A DNA stretch of 64,000 nt. Origin: Bacteroides fluxus YIT 12057. Its GTDB lineage: Bacteria; Bacteroidota; Bacteroidia; Bacteroidales; Bacteroidaceae. Positions 38,242-46,823 of this stretch are shown here, one piece after another (position 1 is the stretch's first letter; each line of letters begins with the position of its first letter). The notes under the pieces were generated by a model. The model searched no databases. It was not told the origin of the DNA and saw only the letters and a program-made list of their open reading frames with translations. Location: contig NZ_GL882630.1 of assembly GCF_000195635.1 (NCBI RefSeq), positions 1 to 64,000 on the forward strand, written 5' to 3'. A program made the position numbers and the translations under genes.

Positions 38242-38314
38242 GTTCGCAGTGCGCGAACGGATATTCAAAGCGTGCGAACATATATTCAAAGCTTGCGAAC
38301 GGATATTCACAAGC
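38242..38314. repeat. Three tandem 21-22 bp repeats capped by a small palindrome
   Basis: Units at 38251-38271, 38272-38292 and 38293-38314 share GCGAAC.gATATTCAAAGC with one to three changes each. The left end overlaps an inverted repeat GTTCGC (38242-38247) with GCGAAC (38253-38258). They directly follow the truncated GNAT relic on the minus strand. Confidence 0.8.
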
Positions 38315-38327
38315 CTTGAATAAAGTT

Positions 38328-38348
38328 TGTGTTCCTGATTCCTATCAT
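38328..38348 (-). pseudogene. Relic of a GNAT gene 5' end
   Basis: The first seven codons here (MIGIRNT) match the start of the intact GNAT gene at 35705-36202 (MIEIRKT), at 18 of 21 bases. The similarity then ends in the tandem repeats. It lies six bases after the stop of the SGNH esterase, the same order as SGNH relic then GNAT at 36202. Confidence 0.75.
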
Positions 38349-38353
38349 ACGCT

Positions 38354-40126
38354 CTAAAAATCGGTGTTCAAATTCTCTTTGTAAAGGTAATGATAGAGTT
38401 GAGACGCAATCTTTTCATACCCTTTCTCATTCGGGTGAAGTCCGTCACTGAATAAAGACGGGTCGATGCGCCCGTCTTCCTTGATAAAGAGAGAAGTCAG
38501 ATTCACATAAACCGCATCGGTCTTCATCAATTCTTTTTGCAGTTTGGCGTTTATATCCTTGATTCGTTGCTCCTGTCCTTTTCTGGGTAAGATTCCTACG
38601 ATATGCAGTTTGGCCGAAGGCTGCCTTTCACGTATAGCTTTGGCGGCAAACGCAATTCCTTCTACAATCTCACGGTCTGTATTGAATTGTAAATTATTGG
38701 TTCCAATCAGCATGAAGATATCTTTCGCCTTATATCCGTCCAGCTCTCCGTGATAGACACGCCAAAGCACGTTTTCAATCTTATCCCAACCGAAGCCCAG
38801 ATTGCGGACTTTCGTCCCTGCAAACAAGCGGTTCCATGCATGCTTGCCCCGTTGCATGTCGGCAAGCGGTTCGCCTGCCCAATAATGAATAATGGAATTG
38901 CCGATAAGAATTACTTCAGGCGGATCTGCACGATTCAACTTCAGAACCTGTTCATGTCTTGCCTGCCAGTCGTAAGGGTCTCTTTGTTGCTTGCAGGGAA
39001 TGCATGTCGGTGTGTCTCCTGTTTCTTCTTTCAGAATTTCACGGATTTTTCTTACATAGCTATCGGCGTATTGTTGCATACCCAAGTCACTGGGATGCAC
39101 TCCTTCTACCATGGCGTCCATTGATAACCCTATCTCTTCCTTTGTCAGATAGTAAATGTCAGATACTTGTTGCTGTATCAAAGCATTATATGCCTTTCGC
39201 AACTTATGGTTGGCTGCCTTGTAAGAAGCCGCTGCACGGCTTGAAGTATATTCGTTGGTATATCCACTGTGCTCTACCAGCAATATGGGTACATGGCTGC
39301 GGGCACGAAGTATCTTTACTCCGGTCAGAATACGTTCTACGATAACGGCAGTATCAGCAGGGGAGATCATGTTGGGCATGCAGTCTATGATGTAGAGCAT
39401 AGCGTCTGTCTCTGCCAACAGTTCAAAGAGTTCTTTTTCAAGTTTGCCGCTTCCGGAAAAACCTAAGTTGACGACCGGATGCTGCAAGTCTCTGCTTACG
39501 ATATTCGTCCAGGCCATGCCGGGCCGTGAAGCGCAGGCTCCTTGGGCGATGGAAGTACCGTAGGCTACCAGCGGCTTTTCTTCGGAGACGGGGATGAAGG
39601 AGATGGATGCATTATCTTTCACCCCGATTTCGAGAAAAGAAACCGAATTATAAAGAGGCAGGAACAATGTATATTCATAGCCTCTGCCCGAACCGCCTTC
39701 GTAGGTGAGTCCGCTATAAGTATAAACCAAGGTGTCTCCCAAAGCATATTTGGCGGCGCACCAACGGCTTTGGCCATTCTTGTCTGTGGCGTAGAGGTCA
39801 ACGCCCGAGACACCGGTAACAGGCATGTGTGCCATGCTGAGCCCTCCATTTACAACATACTTCACTTTGATTTCCGGTGAGTCGGAGTAAAAGGCGATGG
39901 AAAGTCCTGCACTTTGTCGGGACAAGTTCCAGACTGCTTTGTTTACTTTGTCCTTCGCCTTCAGGGGGAGGCGGGCATAGCTTCCTTGCAGTTCATGGTG
40001 CCATGCTCTGCCGCGGACCACCGGGAAGGGTTGCTCTAGCGGATTTACCCATTTGACTTGAGCCTTCATGCACAGGCCGCCTACAAGGAAAAGTAATAAT
40101 GATAATACATGTCTTTTTTTCATCAT
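38354..40126 (-). CDS. Secreted double SGNH-hydrolase esterase
   Basis: This protein of about 590 residues (ATG 40126 or 40123, signal peptide ending CMKAQ) has three parts: an N-terminal beta-sandwich (about 25-180), a first SGNH domain (Ser192 in VAYGTSIAQGA, His344 in EGVHPSDLG) and a second SGNH domain (Ser411 in ILIGNSIIHYW, then MLIGTNN and SDGLHPNEKGY). Such enzymes remove acetyl or other acyl groups from glycans. Two complete active sites in one chain suggest two acyl positions or substrates. It follows GH88 in the operon, with a collapsed DUF2264 relic between them. A TTG reading from 40186 begins inside that relic and is rejected. Confidence 0.85.
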   Translation of the reverse strand: MMKKRHVLSLLLFLVGGLCMKAQVKWVNPLEQPFPVVRGRAWHHELQGSYARLPLKAKDKVNKAVWNLSRQSAGLSIAFYSDSPEIKVKYVVNGGLSMAHMPVTGVSGVDLYATDKNGQSRWCAAKYALGDTLVYTYSGLTYEGGSGRGYEYTLFLPLYNSVSFLEIGVKDNASISFIPVSEEKPLVAYGTSIAQGACASRPGMAWTNIVSRDLQHPVVNLGFSGSGKLEKELFELLAETDAMLYIIDCMPNMISPADTAVIVERILTGVKILRARSHVPILLVEHSGYTNEYTSSRAAASYKAANHKLRKAYNALIQQQVSDIYYLTKEEIGLSMDAMVEGVHPSDLGMQQYADSYVRKIREILKEETGDTPTCIPCKQQRDPYDWQARHEQVLKLNRADPPEVILIGNSIIHYWAGEPLADMQRGKHAWNRLFAGTKVRNLGFGWDKIENVLWRVYHGELDGYKAKDIFMLIGTNNLQFNTDREIVEGIAFAAKAIRERQPSAKLHIVGILPRKGQEQRIKDINAKLQKELMKTDAVYVNLTSLFIKEDGRIDPSLFSDGLHPNEKGYEKIASQLYHYLYKENLNTDF

Positions 40127-40182
40127 TCTATTGGTTGAGTAATCATATACGCAATTGAGGCTATTCAAGGTTCTCTTTGAAA

Positions 40183-40239
40183 TCAATATTCTACCTTTAT
40201 GACTGATAGCGGCAGAATGAGATAATCCAATCGTTTCAT
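40183..40239 (-). pseudogene. Collapsed DUF2264 gene: start joined to stop
   Basis: This 18-codon frame reads MKRLDYLILPLSVIKVEY then TGA. Its first nine codons match the start of the intact DUF2264 gene (MKRLNYLIL) and its last codons match that gene's end (KVEY, TGA, and the following TTTCAA). About 400 internal codons are gone. It precedes the SGNH gene, so it marks the place of a second DUF2264 gene in this copy of the operon. Confidence 0.85.
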
Positions 40240-40362
40240 GGATTCAATAGCTTAGGTTTTTACAAATATGCCTCTGCCATATCCCCGCTAACACAGTTCA
40301 TGGTATCGGGGAAATGGCAAAGGCAAATTTATAGAGATTTAGCGTAAATTGCTAAGATTAGA

Positions 40363-41637
40363 TTAGAATAATGGTTCGTTGTTCAATATTTTGTTGTAAC
40401 GGTGCAGAGCTTCTATGAAATAGTAGTCTGCATAAGTCAGAGGCACGTCTATTTCACCACCGTGAGGAATGGCACCTGTGCTGTGCATTAAGATGAAGTT
40501 GGCGTTCTCGCCTAGTTTGGCGCGATAGGCGGCACTGCCCAACGAGTGCAGTATTTTCTTGGCTCCTTCCAAGTACTTCTTGCTCTTGGCGCCTTTCACA
40601 TAAGTACTTAATTCTATTAGCGCCGAGGCGGTGCAAGCTGCGGCGGAGGCGTCACGGTAGATGACCGGAGTGATGCTTGCTCTGGAACGTACACCGGGCA
40701 CATAACCTTCCTCCCAGGCATTGAAGTCCCACCATGCCACCTTGTCGCTGGGCAGGTTGGGATGGTCCAAATAGTAGTCGGCCATGCCTTGAGCGGTTTT
40801 CAGGAAACGCTTGTCGCCTGTCTCGCGGTAACACAGAGTGAATCCGTAGATGCCCCACGATTGTCCCCTTGACCAACAGGAATTGTCCGAATAGCCTTGG
40901 GAAGTCTCTCCTTTGATGGGAGCACCCGTTTCTTTGTCATAATAGATGATATGGAAATGACTGTAGTCTTTGCGTATCTGGTTCTTCATTACCTTTTCGG
41001 CATGTGAAATGGCTACTTTTTTATATTCATCGTTGCCTGTGACCTTGCTGGCGTGGAACAATAGTTCCAGGTTCATCATATTGTCTATGATGACGGGGAA
41101 GTCATACACTTTGTCACCGTGCCAAGAGCGGAAGCCGTTCCACGATTGGATGACGCCTGCTTTGGGGCGGAAACGGGTACAGAGTGATTTGGCCGATTCG
41201 GTCAGAATATCCTCGTAACCGTCTTTCGGTGCAAAGCGGTTGGCGTTACCGTAGCTGCAATACATCATAAAGCCGATGTCATGGTTGTCGGTGAAAGTCT
41301 TGCAAGGCTCCATATATTGGGTATAGACCCGTGCGGAGTCTTGCAGGGCTTTGTCACCAAGGAAGTCGGAAATATACCATAAACTACCCGGGAAAAATCC
41401 GGCCGTCCATAGATAGATGCTGCCTTTAGAAACTGTGCCATCCTTGCGCATGCTGTGAGGCATGATACCTTTCCCCTCTTTTCCCTGTGCGGGCGTTTTC
41501 AGCATCAGTTGGTATTGCTTGGCGGCAAATTCCATGTTTTCCTGAATGAATGACTTCTCTGTTTCTTGCGCCTGGGTAGTACCCAAGGCGCAAGTGAACA
41601 GGAGTGTTGCCATAAAACGAATTTTGTTTACCTTCAT
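40363..41637 (-). CDS. GH88 unsaturated glucuronyl hydrolase
   Basis: This 424-residue secreted enzyme (signal peptide ending TTQA) removes the unsaturated uronic acid left by a polysaccharide lyase. The (alpha/alpha)6 barrel carries the two catalytic aspartates of the family, D120 in DNHDIGFMMYCSYG and D185 in VIIDNMMNLELL, and the typical CWSRGQSWGIYGFTL. Length is normal. It starts 31 bases after the SusD gene stop, so it is the third gene of the operon. Together with the heparinase-like protein at 46824-48662 it implies a uronic-acid-containing substrate. Confidence 0.92.
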   Translation of the reverse strand: MKVNKIRFMATLLFTCALGTTQAQETEKSFIQENMEFAAKQYQLMLKTPAQGKEGKGIMPHSMRKDGTVSKGSIYLWTAGFFPGSLWYISDFLGDKALQDSARVYTQYMEPCKTFTDNHDIGFMMYCSYGNANRFAPKDGYEDILTESAKSLCTRFRPKAGVIQSWNGFRSWHGDKVYDFPVIIDNMMNLELLFHASKVTGNDEYKKVAISHAEKVMKNQIRKDYSHFHIIYYDKETGAPIKGETSQGYSDNSCWSRGQSWGIYGFTLCYRETGDKRFLKTAQGMADYYLDHPNLPSDKVAWWDFNAWEEGYVPGVRSRASITPVIYRDASAAACTASALIELSTYVKGAKSKKYLEGAKKILHSLGSAAYRAKLGENANFILMHSTGAIPHGGEIDVPLTYADYYFIEALHRYNKILNNEPLF

Positions 41638-41668
41638 ATTCTATAATTTTATTGTTTCAGATATTTCA

Positions 41669-43378
41669 TTACCAACCGGGATTTTGTTGTCCCAATTCTG
41701 AATTTCGTTCAAATTCTACTGCGGGGATAGGCCACAGATAGTCGCGTATCTCAAAGACGCGTTTGTAACGGTCTTTGCCCAAGATGTCATCATACATGAA
41801 GTTCAGTTTCTTTTCTCCAAGCCCCCATCTTCTCAGATCGCTGAAACGCTGTCCCTCACAGGCCAGTTCAATGGCTCTTTCTTGAACTATGCGTTCGAAG
41901 ATTTCATCTTTAGTGTGTGCTTCCAACCAGGGTTTGCCACTGTTCAAGGCAGGCATATTGGTAGAAGGACGTTGGCGAACCTGATTTATCAAGGCTACTG
42001 CATCATCCTGCTTTCCGGGCTGTTCATTGTAACATTCGGCAAGCATTAGCAATACGTCTGCATAACGAATCAACGGGTAATTGATAGGAGTATGCTCACG
42101 GTTGGATATCATTCCGTTCATATCACCTTCCGGTACAAATTTACGCCACAAGTAGTCATACCAGCCGCGATTGTTACGGATATAGCCATTGTTTTCATTG
42201 GTACCGGATGCGAGAACGAATTCCATCATTTTGGGAGTGGTACCGTTGCATCCATAGTATTGGGCGTAAGGAGTAATAATGGTTTGTTCCAGACGTGGGT
42301 CACGGTTTTCGTAGATGGCTCTTATTTTATCCTTCTGGGCTGGATACGTAGAAACTATACCGTTGTTCAGTTCTGCCTTGAAGATGCTTTCCTGTAGGGC
42401 TTTGTCGGTCGTGAATCCGGGGAAGTGGTCTTCCCAGTTGAATTTTGTGCCATCACGGTTTTCGTACATATCTACCAAGAGGTCTGTGGGGATGCAGTTA
42501 TTCCATCCGCTTCCGTAAGAAGAACGGCTGCCCAGATAAAGGCTGAACGGCATTCCGTACTCAGTGCCCGTACCACTCATATTCTGGATAGCAAAGATCA
42601 TTTCGCTACTGGTGTCGCCTTCGGGAGTGAAAAGTTTGGCATAGTCGGGATACAACTGATATCCATAGCCTCGGTTCTGAGGGTCTTTTACAATCTCCTC
42701 GAAGTCTGCTGCTGCGCTGACATAATCTTTGTTGTATAGTTTCACTTTTCCTCTTAAGGCTACGGCTGCACCTCGGGTAGCACGACCATATTCGCTTTGT
42801 TGCCAGTGAACGGGCAAAGCATTGACGGCCGCATCCAAGTCATCTAAAATGAACTTGCGAGTCTCCTCGGCAGTGGAACGCGGTTTCTTCATCGTCATGT
42901 ATTCGTTGCTGACAATAGTTGTTTCGTCATACAAGGGTACCCCTCCATAATAGTCCAATAGATGGAAATAGTACAATGCACGCATGAATCGGGCTTCGCC
43001 TTTGTATTGCGTTTTCAACTCTTCTGACATATCTACATTGTCAACGTTCTGTAGTACGATGTTGGCACGTGCTACACCTTCATAAAGTTCTTTCCAAATA
43101 TTCTGGATGACGTTGGAACGGTCTGTGTAGGTTCCTAAATTGACAGGAGACATGGAAGAGTCATCCCAGGCGATGTCTCCTAAGCCGTCACGTCTGAAAT
43201 AGGTACCGAAAGCGTTTTCTCTTTTCATCTGGTTATATACACTCATCATTCCTTGATGGGCGTGAGTCTCCGTTTTCCAGAAGGTTTCGGAACTCAGTTT
43301 GTCATGTGGGTATTGATCCAAGTCAAAGCAGCTGGTCATCAAGCCCATAGTGGTCAAAAGTAAGATATATTTTTTCAT
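41669..43378 (-). CDS. SusD/RagB-like lipoprotein (PUL 2)
   Basis: This 569-residue lipoprotein (cysteine 17 in LMTSC) partners the SusC gene upstream. Family motifs: LSSETFWKTETHAHQGMMSV, EARFMRALYYFHLLDYYGGVP, RGKVKLYNKDYVSAAADFE, and near the end PLIRYADVLLMLAECYNE and ELACEGQRFSDLRRWG, closing with PIPAVEFERN. Length is typical. It is 13 bases after the SusC stop and 31 bases before GH88. It shares no close resemblance with the PUL 1 SusD beyond the family motifs, so the two loci probably bind different glycans. Confidence 0.95.
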   Translation of the reverse strand: MKKYILLLTTMGLMTSCFDLDQYPHDKLSSETFWKTETHAHQGMMSVYNQMKRENAFGTYFRRDGLGDIAWDDSSMSPVNLGTYTDRSNVIQNIWKELYEGVARANIVLQNVDNVDMSEELKTQYKGEARFMRALYYFHLLDYYGGVPLYDETTIVSNEYMTMKKPRSTAEETRKFILDDLDAAVNALPVHWQQSEYGRATRGAAVALRGKVKLYNKDYVSAAADFEEIVKDPQNRGYGYQLYPDYAKLFTPEGDTSSEMIFAIQNMSGTGTEYGMPFSLYLGSRSSYGSGWNNCIPTDLLVDMYENRDGTKFNWEDHFPGFTTDKALQESIFKAELNNGIVSTYPAQKDKIRAIYENRDPRLEQTIITPYAQYYGCNGTTPKMMEFVLASGTNENNGYIRNNRGWYDYLWRKFVPEGDMNGMISNREHTPINYPLIRYADVLLMLAECYNEQPGKQDDAVALINQVRQRPSTNMPALNSGKPWLEAHTKDEIFERIVQERAIELACEGQRFSDLRRWGLGEKKLNFMYDDILGKDRYKRVFEIRDYLWPIPAVEFERNSELGQQNPGW

Positions 43379-43391
43379 GTTGTTGCAATAT

Positions 43392-46300
43392 TTAGAATGA
43401 AACGTTAAGACCGAAAGATGCCTGTCGCATAGTCGGGTAGGTGAATGTGGTAGTTTCTGGATCCATACCTGCGAAGTCGGTGAACGTGAAGAAGTTCTCC
43501 AAACTGCAGAACAAGCGTACGCGGTTCAAAGTAGTAGCCTTTACCCATTTGTCGGGCAGGGTATATCCTACCTGAATGTTGCGTATCTTGAAGAAGGACT
43601 TGTCCGTTTCCCAGATGGTGCTGCTTCGGGTATTGCGACTGTCGCTCTTCATCAGTCTTGGGAAAATGGCATTTGTACTTCCTTCATGCCAACATCCGTC
43701 GGCTATTTCCTGGCTGATTTGGTTACCGTATGCCACATTGGATGAACGCATGGTTTGGTATTGCACTTTCTGACTACCTGTACCGGACAGTACGGTTGAG
43801 AAATCGAAACCCTTGTAGTCAAATCCTATTGTGAAATTGTACATGAAACGAGGAGTATCGCCATGTCCTCTGGCTACCCGGTCGTCATCGCTGAAAATAT
43901 AGTCATTATTGGTATCTTTGTAGAGCACGTCACCCAATTCCGGACGTTTGTATTTTTGGAAGGGATTTATCTTCTTCCCGTTTGCATCCAATGGAGCATT
44001 GTCGATAAGTGACTGTACATAGTCCAGATCTTCCTGTGTCTGGATGATGCGGTCGGCTATCAGTACGTATTGTGTATTGATGCCATATCCTTCCAAAATC
44101 ATCGTGCTGCCTTTTATACTCATTTCATTCCCTTTGAACTTGGTAACTTTGTTATCGACGAAAGTAAGGTTGGCGCCGACGTTATAGTGGAAGTCATTGA
44201 CTTTGTCTGCCCAGTTCAGGGTTATTTCAAATCCTTTGTTGACAACCTCTGCACTGTTTTGGGTCGGCAATGAGGAACTACCGTGAACCAGAGGTGCGGG
44301 CAGGTCTATCAGGATGTCAGAGGTCTTCTTGTAGAAATATTCCAACGTACCGTTGAGGCGGTTGTTCAATACTCCGAAGTCTGCGGCGAAATTGGTTACT
44401 GCGGTACTTTCCCAGGTTAGGTTGGTATTTGCCAGGCTTAATTGTCCCATACCTATTACCATTCCATCGTTCAGCACATAGTTGGCCTTGGCGTATGTGG
44501 GGACACACATATATTCGGATGCTAGGTAGTTATTGCCTAATACACCATAAGATGCTCGGAGTTTCAAGGCATCCAGCCATTTGCGTGTACCTGCCATAAA
44601 GTTTTCCTGGTCGATGCGCCATGCTGCAGAGAATGAAGGGAAATATCCCCAGCGTTTGCTTTCTACGAAACGGGAGGAGGCATCTGCGCGCAGGTTCATT
44701 TCCAACAGATATCTGTTGTCCCATCCCAGGTTGATACGTCCGAAGTAAGAACGCATGGCCCATTCCGAATGTGAGCCGGAAGTGGTTGATTCTCCGGTAG
44801 CGCCGTCTATGACATCCACAGAAGAGTCGATCCAGTCATATTTTTGTGCGCTGAAACTGCGGTCGCGGCGCATTTCTTGGCTGGCTCCTGCCAGAATGTT
44901 GAGGTCGAGTTTGTTGTTGAAGAACTTATTTTCGTAGCGGATGACGGCGTCCATGAATATCCGCTCTATTTTGCGGTTATCATTTTTTATGTAGTTACGC
45001 CGTGCGTCTTTTGATACAACAGATTCAGTATTGAAATTCCATAAATCCAGCAGATTGGTTTTCCGACTGTTGTCTTTGTCTGTCAGTTCATAAGAGTACG
45101 AACCTGCGATACTCAAACCTTTGAGTGGGGTCAGGGTACCGTTGAACTGTGCTCTGATGTTACGCTCTTGTTTTTTACCTACCTCACGATAGAGCTTTTG
45201 TAAAGGGTTGTTGGCTTGTGGGTCATCTTCTGGGTTTTGCATACCGCCGAAGCGTCCGTCGTGACGGAGTACGAGTCCTGGAGTACTTGCTACACCATAG
45301 GTGAAAACATCGTCTATCATGTCTTGTCCCAGATCTATATTGGCAAGATAACCACCAAGTTTGGTGCCTAATGTTAACCACGGAGTCACTTTAGCCTCTA
45401 CGTTGGAACGGAAGCTGTAGCGTTCGTAACCTGCATTCTCTATTACGCCCGGATTGTTGTTGTAGCCAAAGGAATTGTAAAAAGAGATTTTGTCATTCCC
45501 ACCGCTTACCGATAGGTTGTGATTGGTGGCGACAGCAGTACTGAAAACTTCATCAATCCAATTCGTATTAGGATAAATCAAAGGGTTTTGTCCCTTGTCA
45601 TTACGCCAGGCATCAATCGTCTCTTGGGTGAATCGTGCAGGCTGTCCGCTATTCTGATAGGCTTCGTTCATTAAATCCATGTAAGTGGCATAGTCGGATA
45701 CAGGGTCAATGGTTCTGCCTATAGACTCAAGTGATACATATCCGGTATAATCTACGTTGACCTTGCCGCTTTTTCCTTTCTTGGTGGTAATCAAGATAAC
45801 ACCGTTGGCAGCGCGGCTACCGTAGATAGAAGCAGAAGCGGCATCTTTCAGTACACTCATGCTTTCTACATCTTGTGGAGATACTGAATTGATGTTACTT
45901 TCTACACCATCGATGATGACGAGTGGGGCTGAATTGTTCAAGGTTCCTTGTCCACGTACTAAAATGGAACCGTTGTCGTCACCAGGCTTGTTGCTACTTG
46001 AAGTGACCGAAATTCCTGCTGCCATACCGGCCAAACCGGCAGACAGGTTTGTGATCGGGCGTTTTTCTGCGATGTCTGCCATATTTACAGAAGATACTGA
46101 ACCAGTGAGGTTTACTTTCTTTTGGGAAGCATATCCCACTACTACCACTTCGTCTATCAACTCACTGTCTTCTTGCAAAGTGATATTGAGGTTACTTTGT
46201 GTACCCACTTTTATACTCTGCTCTTTATAACCAACAAAACTGATAACGAGGGTTGCATCTTTAGGTACATTGTTCAAAGTAAATTGACCGTCGATGTTGG

Positions 46301-46553
46301 TAATGGAACCGTTGGTCGTTCCTTTTACCATTACATTGGCACCGATAATTGTCTCTCCTTTGTCATCTACTATAGTACCTGTAATGGTACGTCCTTGTTG
46401 CTGCACGATGGGTGAGGAACCGGTGAAATTGGAATCGGAATAATTGTTTCCGGCTGCATACGTTGGACCGGTTGCCAATAAGATGGCTCCTCCAACTAAA
46501 AGTTTGGATAGTTTGGCATGAAACATGCACCTTTCTTTTTTTTGTTGATACAT
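43392..46553 (-). CDS. SusC-like TonB-dependent transporter (PUL 2)
   Basis: This protein of about 1050 residues has a signal peptide (LVGGAILLATGPTYA), a carboxypeptidase-like domain (ITGTIVDDKGETIIGANVMV), a TonB box (IDEVVVVGYASQKK), a plug (ITNLSAGLAGMAAGISV) and a barrel ending FGLNVSF. Two starts are possible: ATG 46553 (MYQQKKERC) or ATG 46526, which is preceded by AAAGGTG, a good ribosome site. It is divergent from the lyase-like gene at 46824. Its promoter and start have a relic copy at 37934-37976. No regulator gene lies nearby, so control must come from elsewhere. Confidence 0.95.
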   Translation of the reverse strand: MYQQKKERCMFHAKLSKLLVGGAILLATGPTYAAGNNYSDSNFTGSSPIVQQQGRTITGTIVDDKGETIIGANVMVKGTTNGSITNIDGQFTLNNVPKDATLVISFVGYKEQSIKVGTQSNLNITLQEDSELIDEVVVVGYASQKKVNLTGSVSSVNMADIAEKRPITNLSAGLAGMAAGISVTSSSNKPGDDNGSILVRGQGTLNNSAPLVIIDGVESNINSVSPQDVESMSVLKDAASASIYGSRAANGVILITTKKGKSGKVNVDYTGYVSLESIGRTIDPVSDYATYMDLMNEAYQNSGQPARFTQETIDAWRNDKGQNPLIYPNTNWIDEVFSTAVATNHNLSVSGGNDKISFYNSFGYNNNPGVIENAGYERYSFRSNVEAKVTPWLTLGTKLGGYLANIDLGQDMIDDVFTYGVASTPGLVLRHDGRFGGMQNPEDDPQANNPLQKLYREVGKKQERNIRAQFNGTLTPLKGLSIAGSYSYELTDKDNSRKTNLLDLWNFNTESVVSKDARRNYIKNDNRKIERIFMDAVIRYENKFFNNKLDLNILAGASQEMRRDRSFSAQKYDWIDSSVDVIDGATGESTTSGSHSEWAMRSYFGRINLGWDNRYLLEMNLRADASSRFVESKRWGYFPSFSAAWRIDQENFMAGTRKWLDALKLRASYGVLGNNYLASEYMCVPTYAKANYVLNDGMVIGMGQLSLANTNLTWESTAVTNFAADFGVLNNRLNGTLEYFYKKTSDILIDLPAPLVHGSSSLPTQNSAEVVNKGFEITLNWADKVNDFHYNVGANLTFVDNKVTKFKGNEMSIKGSTMILEGYGINTQYVLIADRIIQTQEDLDYVQSLIDNAPLDANGKKINPFQKYKRPELGDVLYKDTNNDYIFSDDDRVARGHGDTPRFMYNFTIGFDYKGFDFSTVLSGTGSQKVQYQTMRSSNVAYGNQISQEIADGCWHEGSTNAIFPRLMKSDSRNTRSSTIWETDKSFFKIRNIQVGYTLPDKWVKATTLNRVRLFCSLENFFTFTDFAGMDPETTTFTYPTMRQASFGLNVSF

Positions 46554-46584
46554 AGCTTAATGTTATTTTAAGGTTTTGTTGCGG

Positions 46585-46592
46585 CAAAATTA
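46585..46592 (-). promoter_or_regulatory. Promoter -7 box for the PUL 2 SusC operon
   Basis: Minus-strand TAATTTTG matches TAnnTTTG exactly. Upstream, at about 46614-46650, is a stretch (GTATTTGTGTTTTTAAGAGG on the plus strand) similar to one beyond the copy promoter at 37996-38030, a candidate activator site. Confidence 0.55.
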
Positions 46593-46762
46593 TAGTGATA
46601 TATTGTTACCGATGGGCTGTATTTGTGTTTTTAAGAGGAGGAAAAATACAAACTTAAATATTTAACCTTCATTAGGTGAGGTGTTTTTTTTAATTTTATT
46701 CATTGGACGGAAAGCTCCCATCAAAAAGATAATATATATTCATCTCTTCTATTTTATATGCC

Positions 46763-46770
46763 TATTTTTG
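46763..46770 (+). promoter_or_regulatory. Promoter -7 box for the lyase-like gene
   Basis: TATTTTTG matches TAnnTTTG exactly, 54 bases before the ATG at 46824. No -33 TTTG is seen, so activation may be needed. Confidence 0.5.
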
Positions 46771-46823
46771 CGTGATCAATGAAAATGTTTTCAAGATGAA
46801 ATGACCTTAAATTGATATTAGAT

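Noticed and set aside
38242-38314. Possible CRISPR array
   Set aside because: The three units abut without spacers and no cas genes are present.
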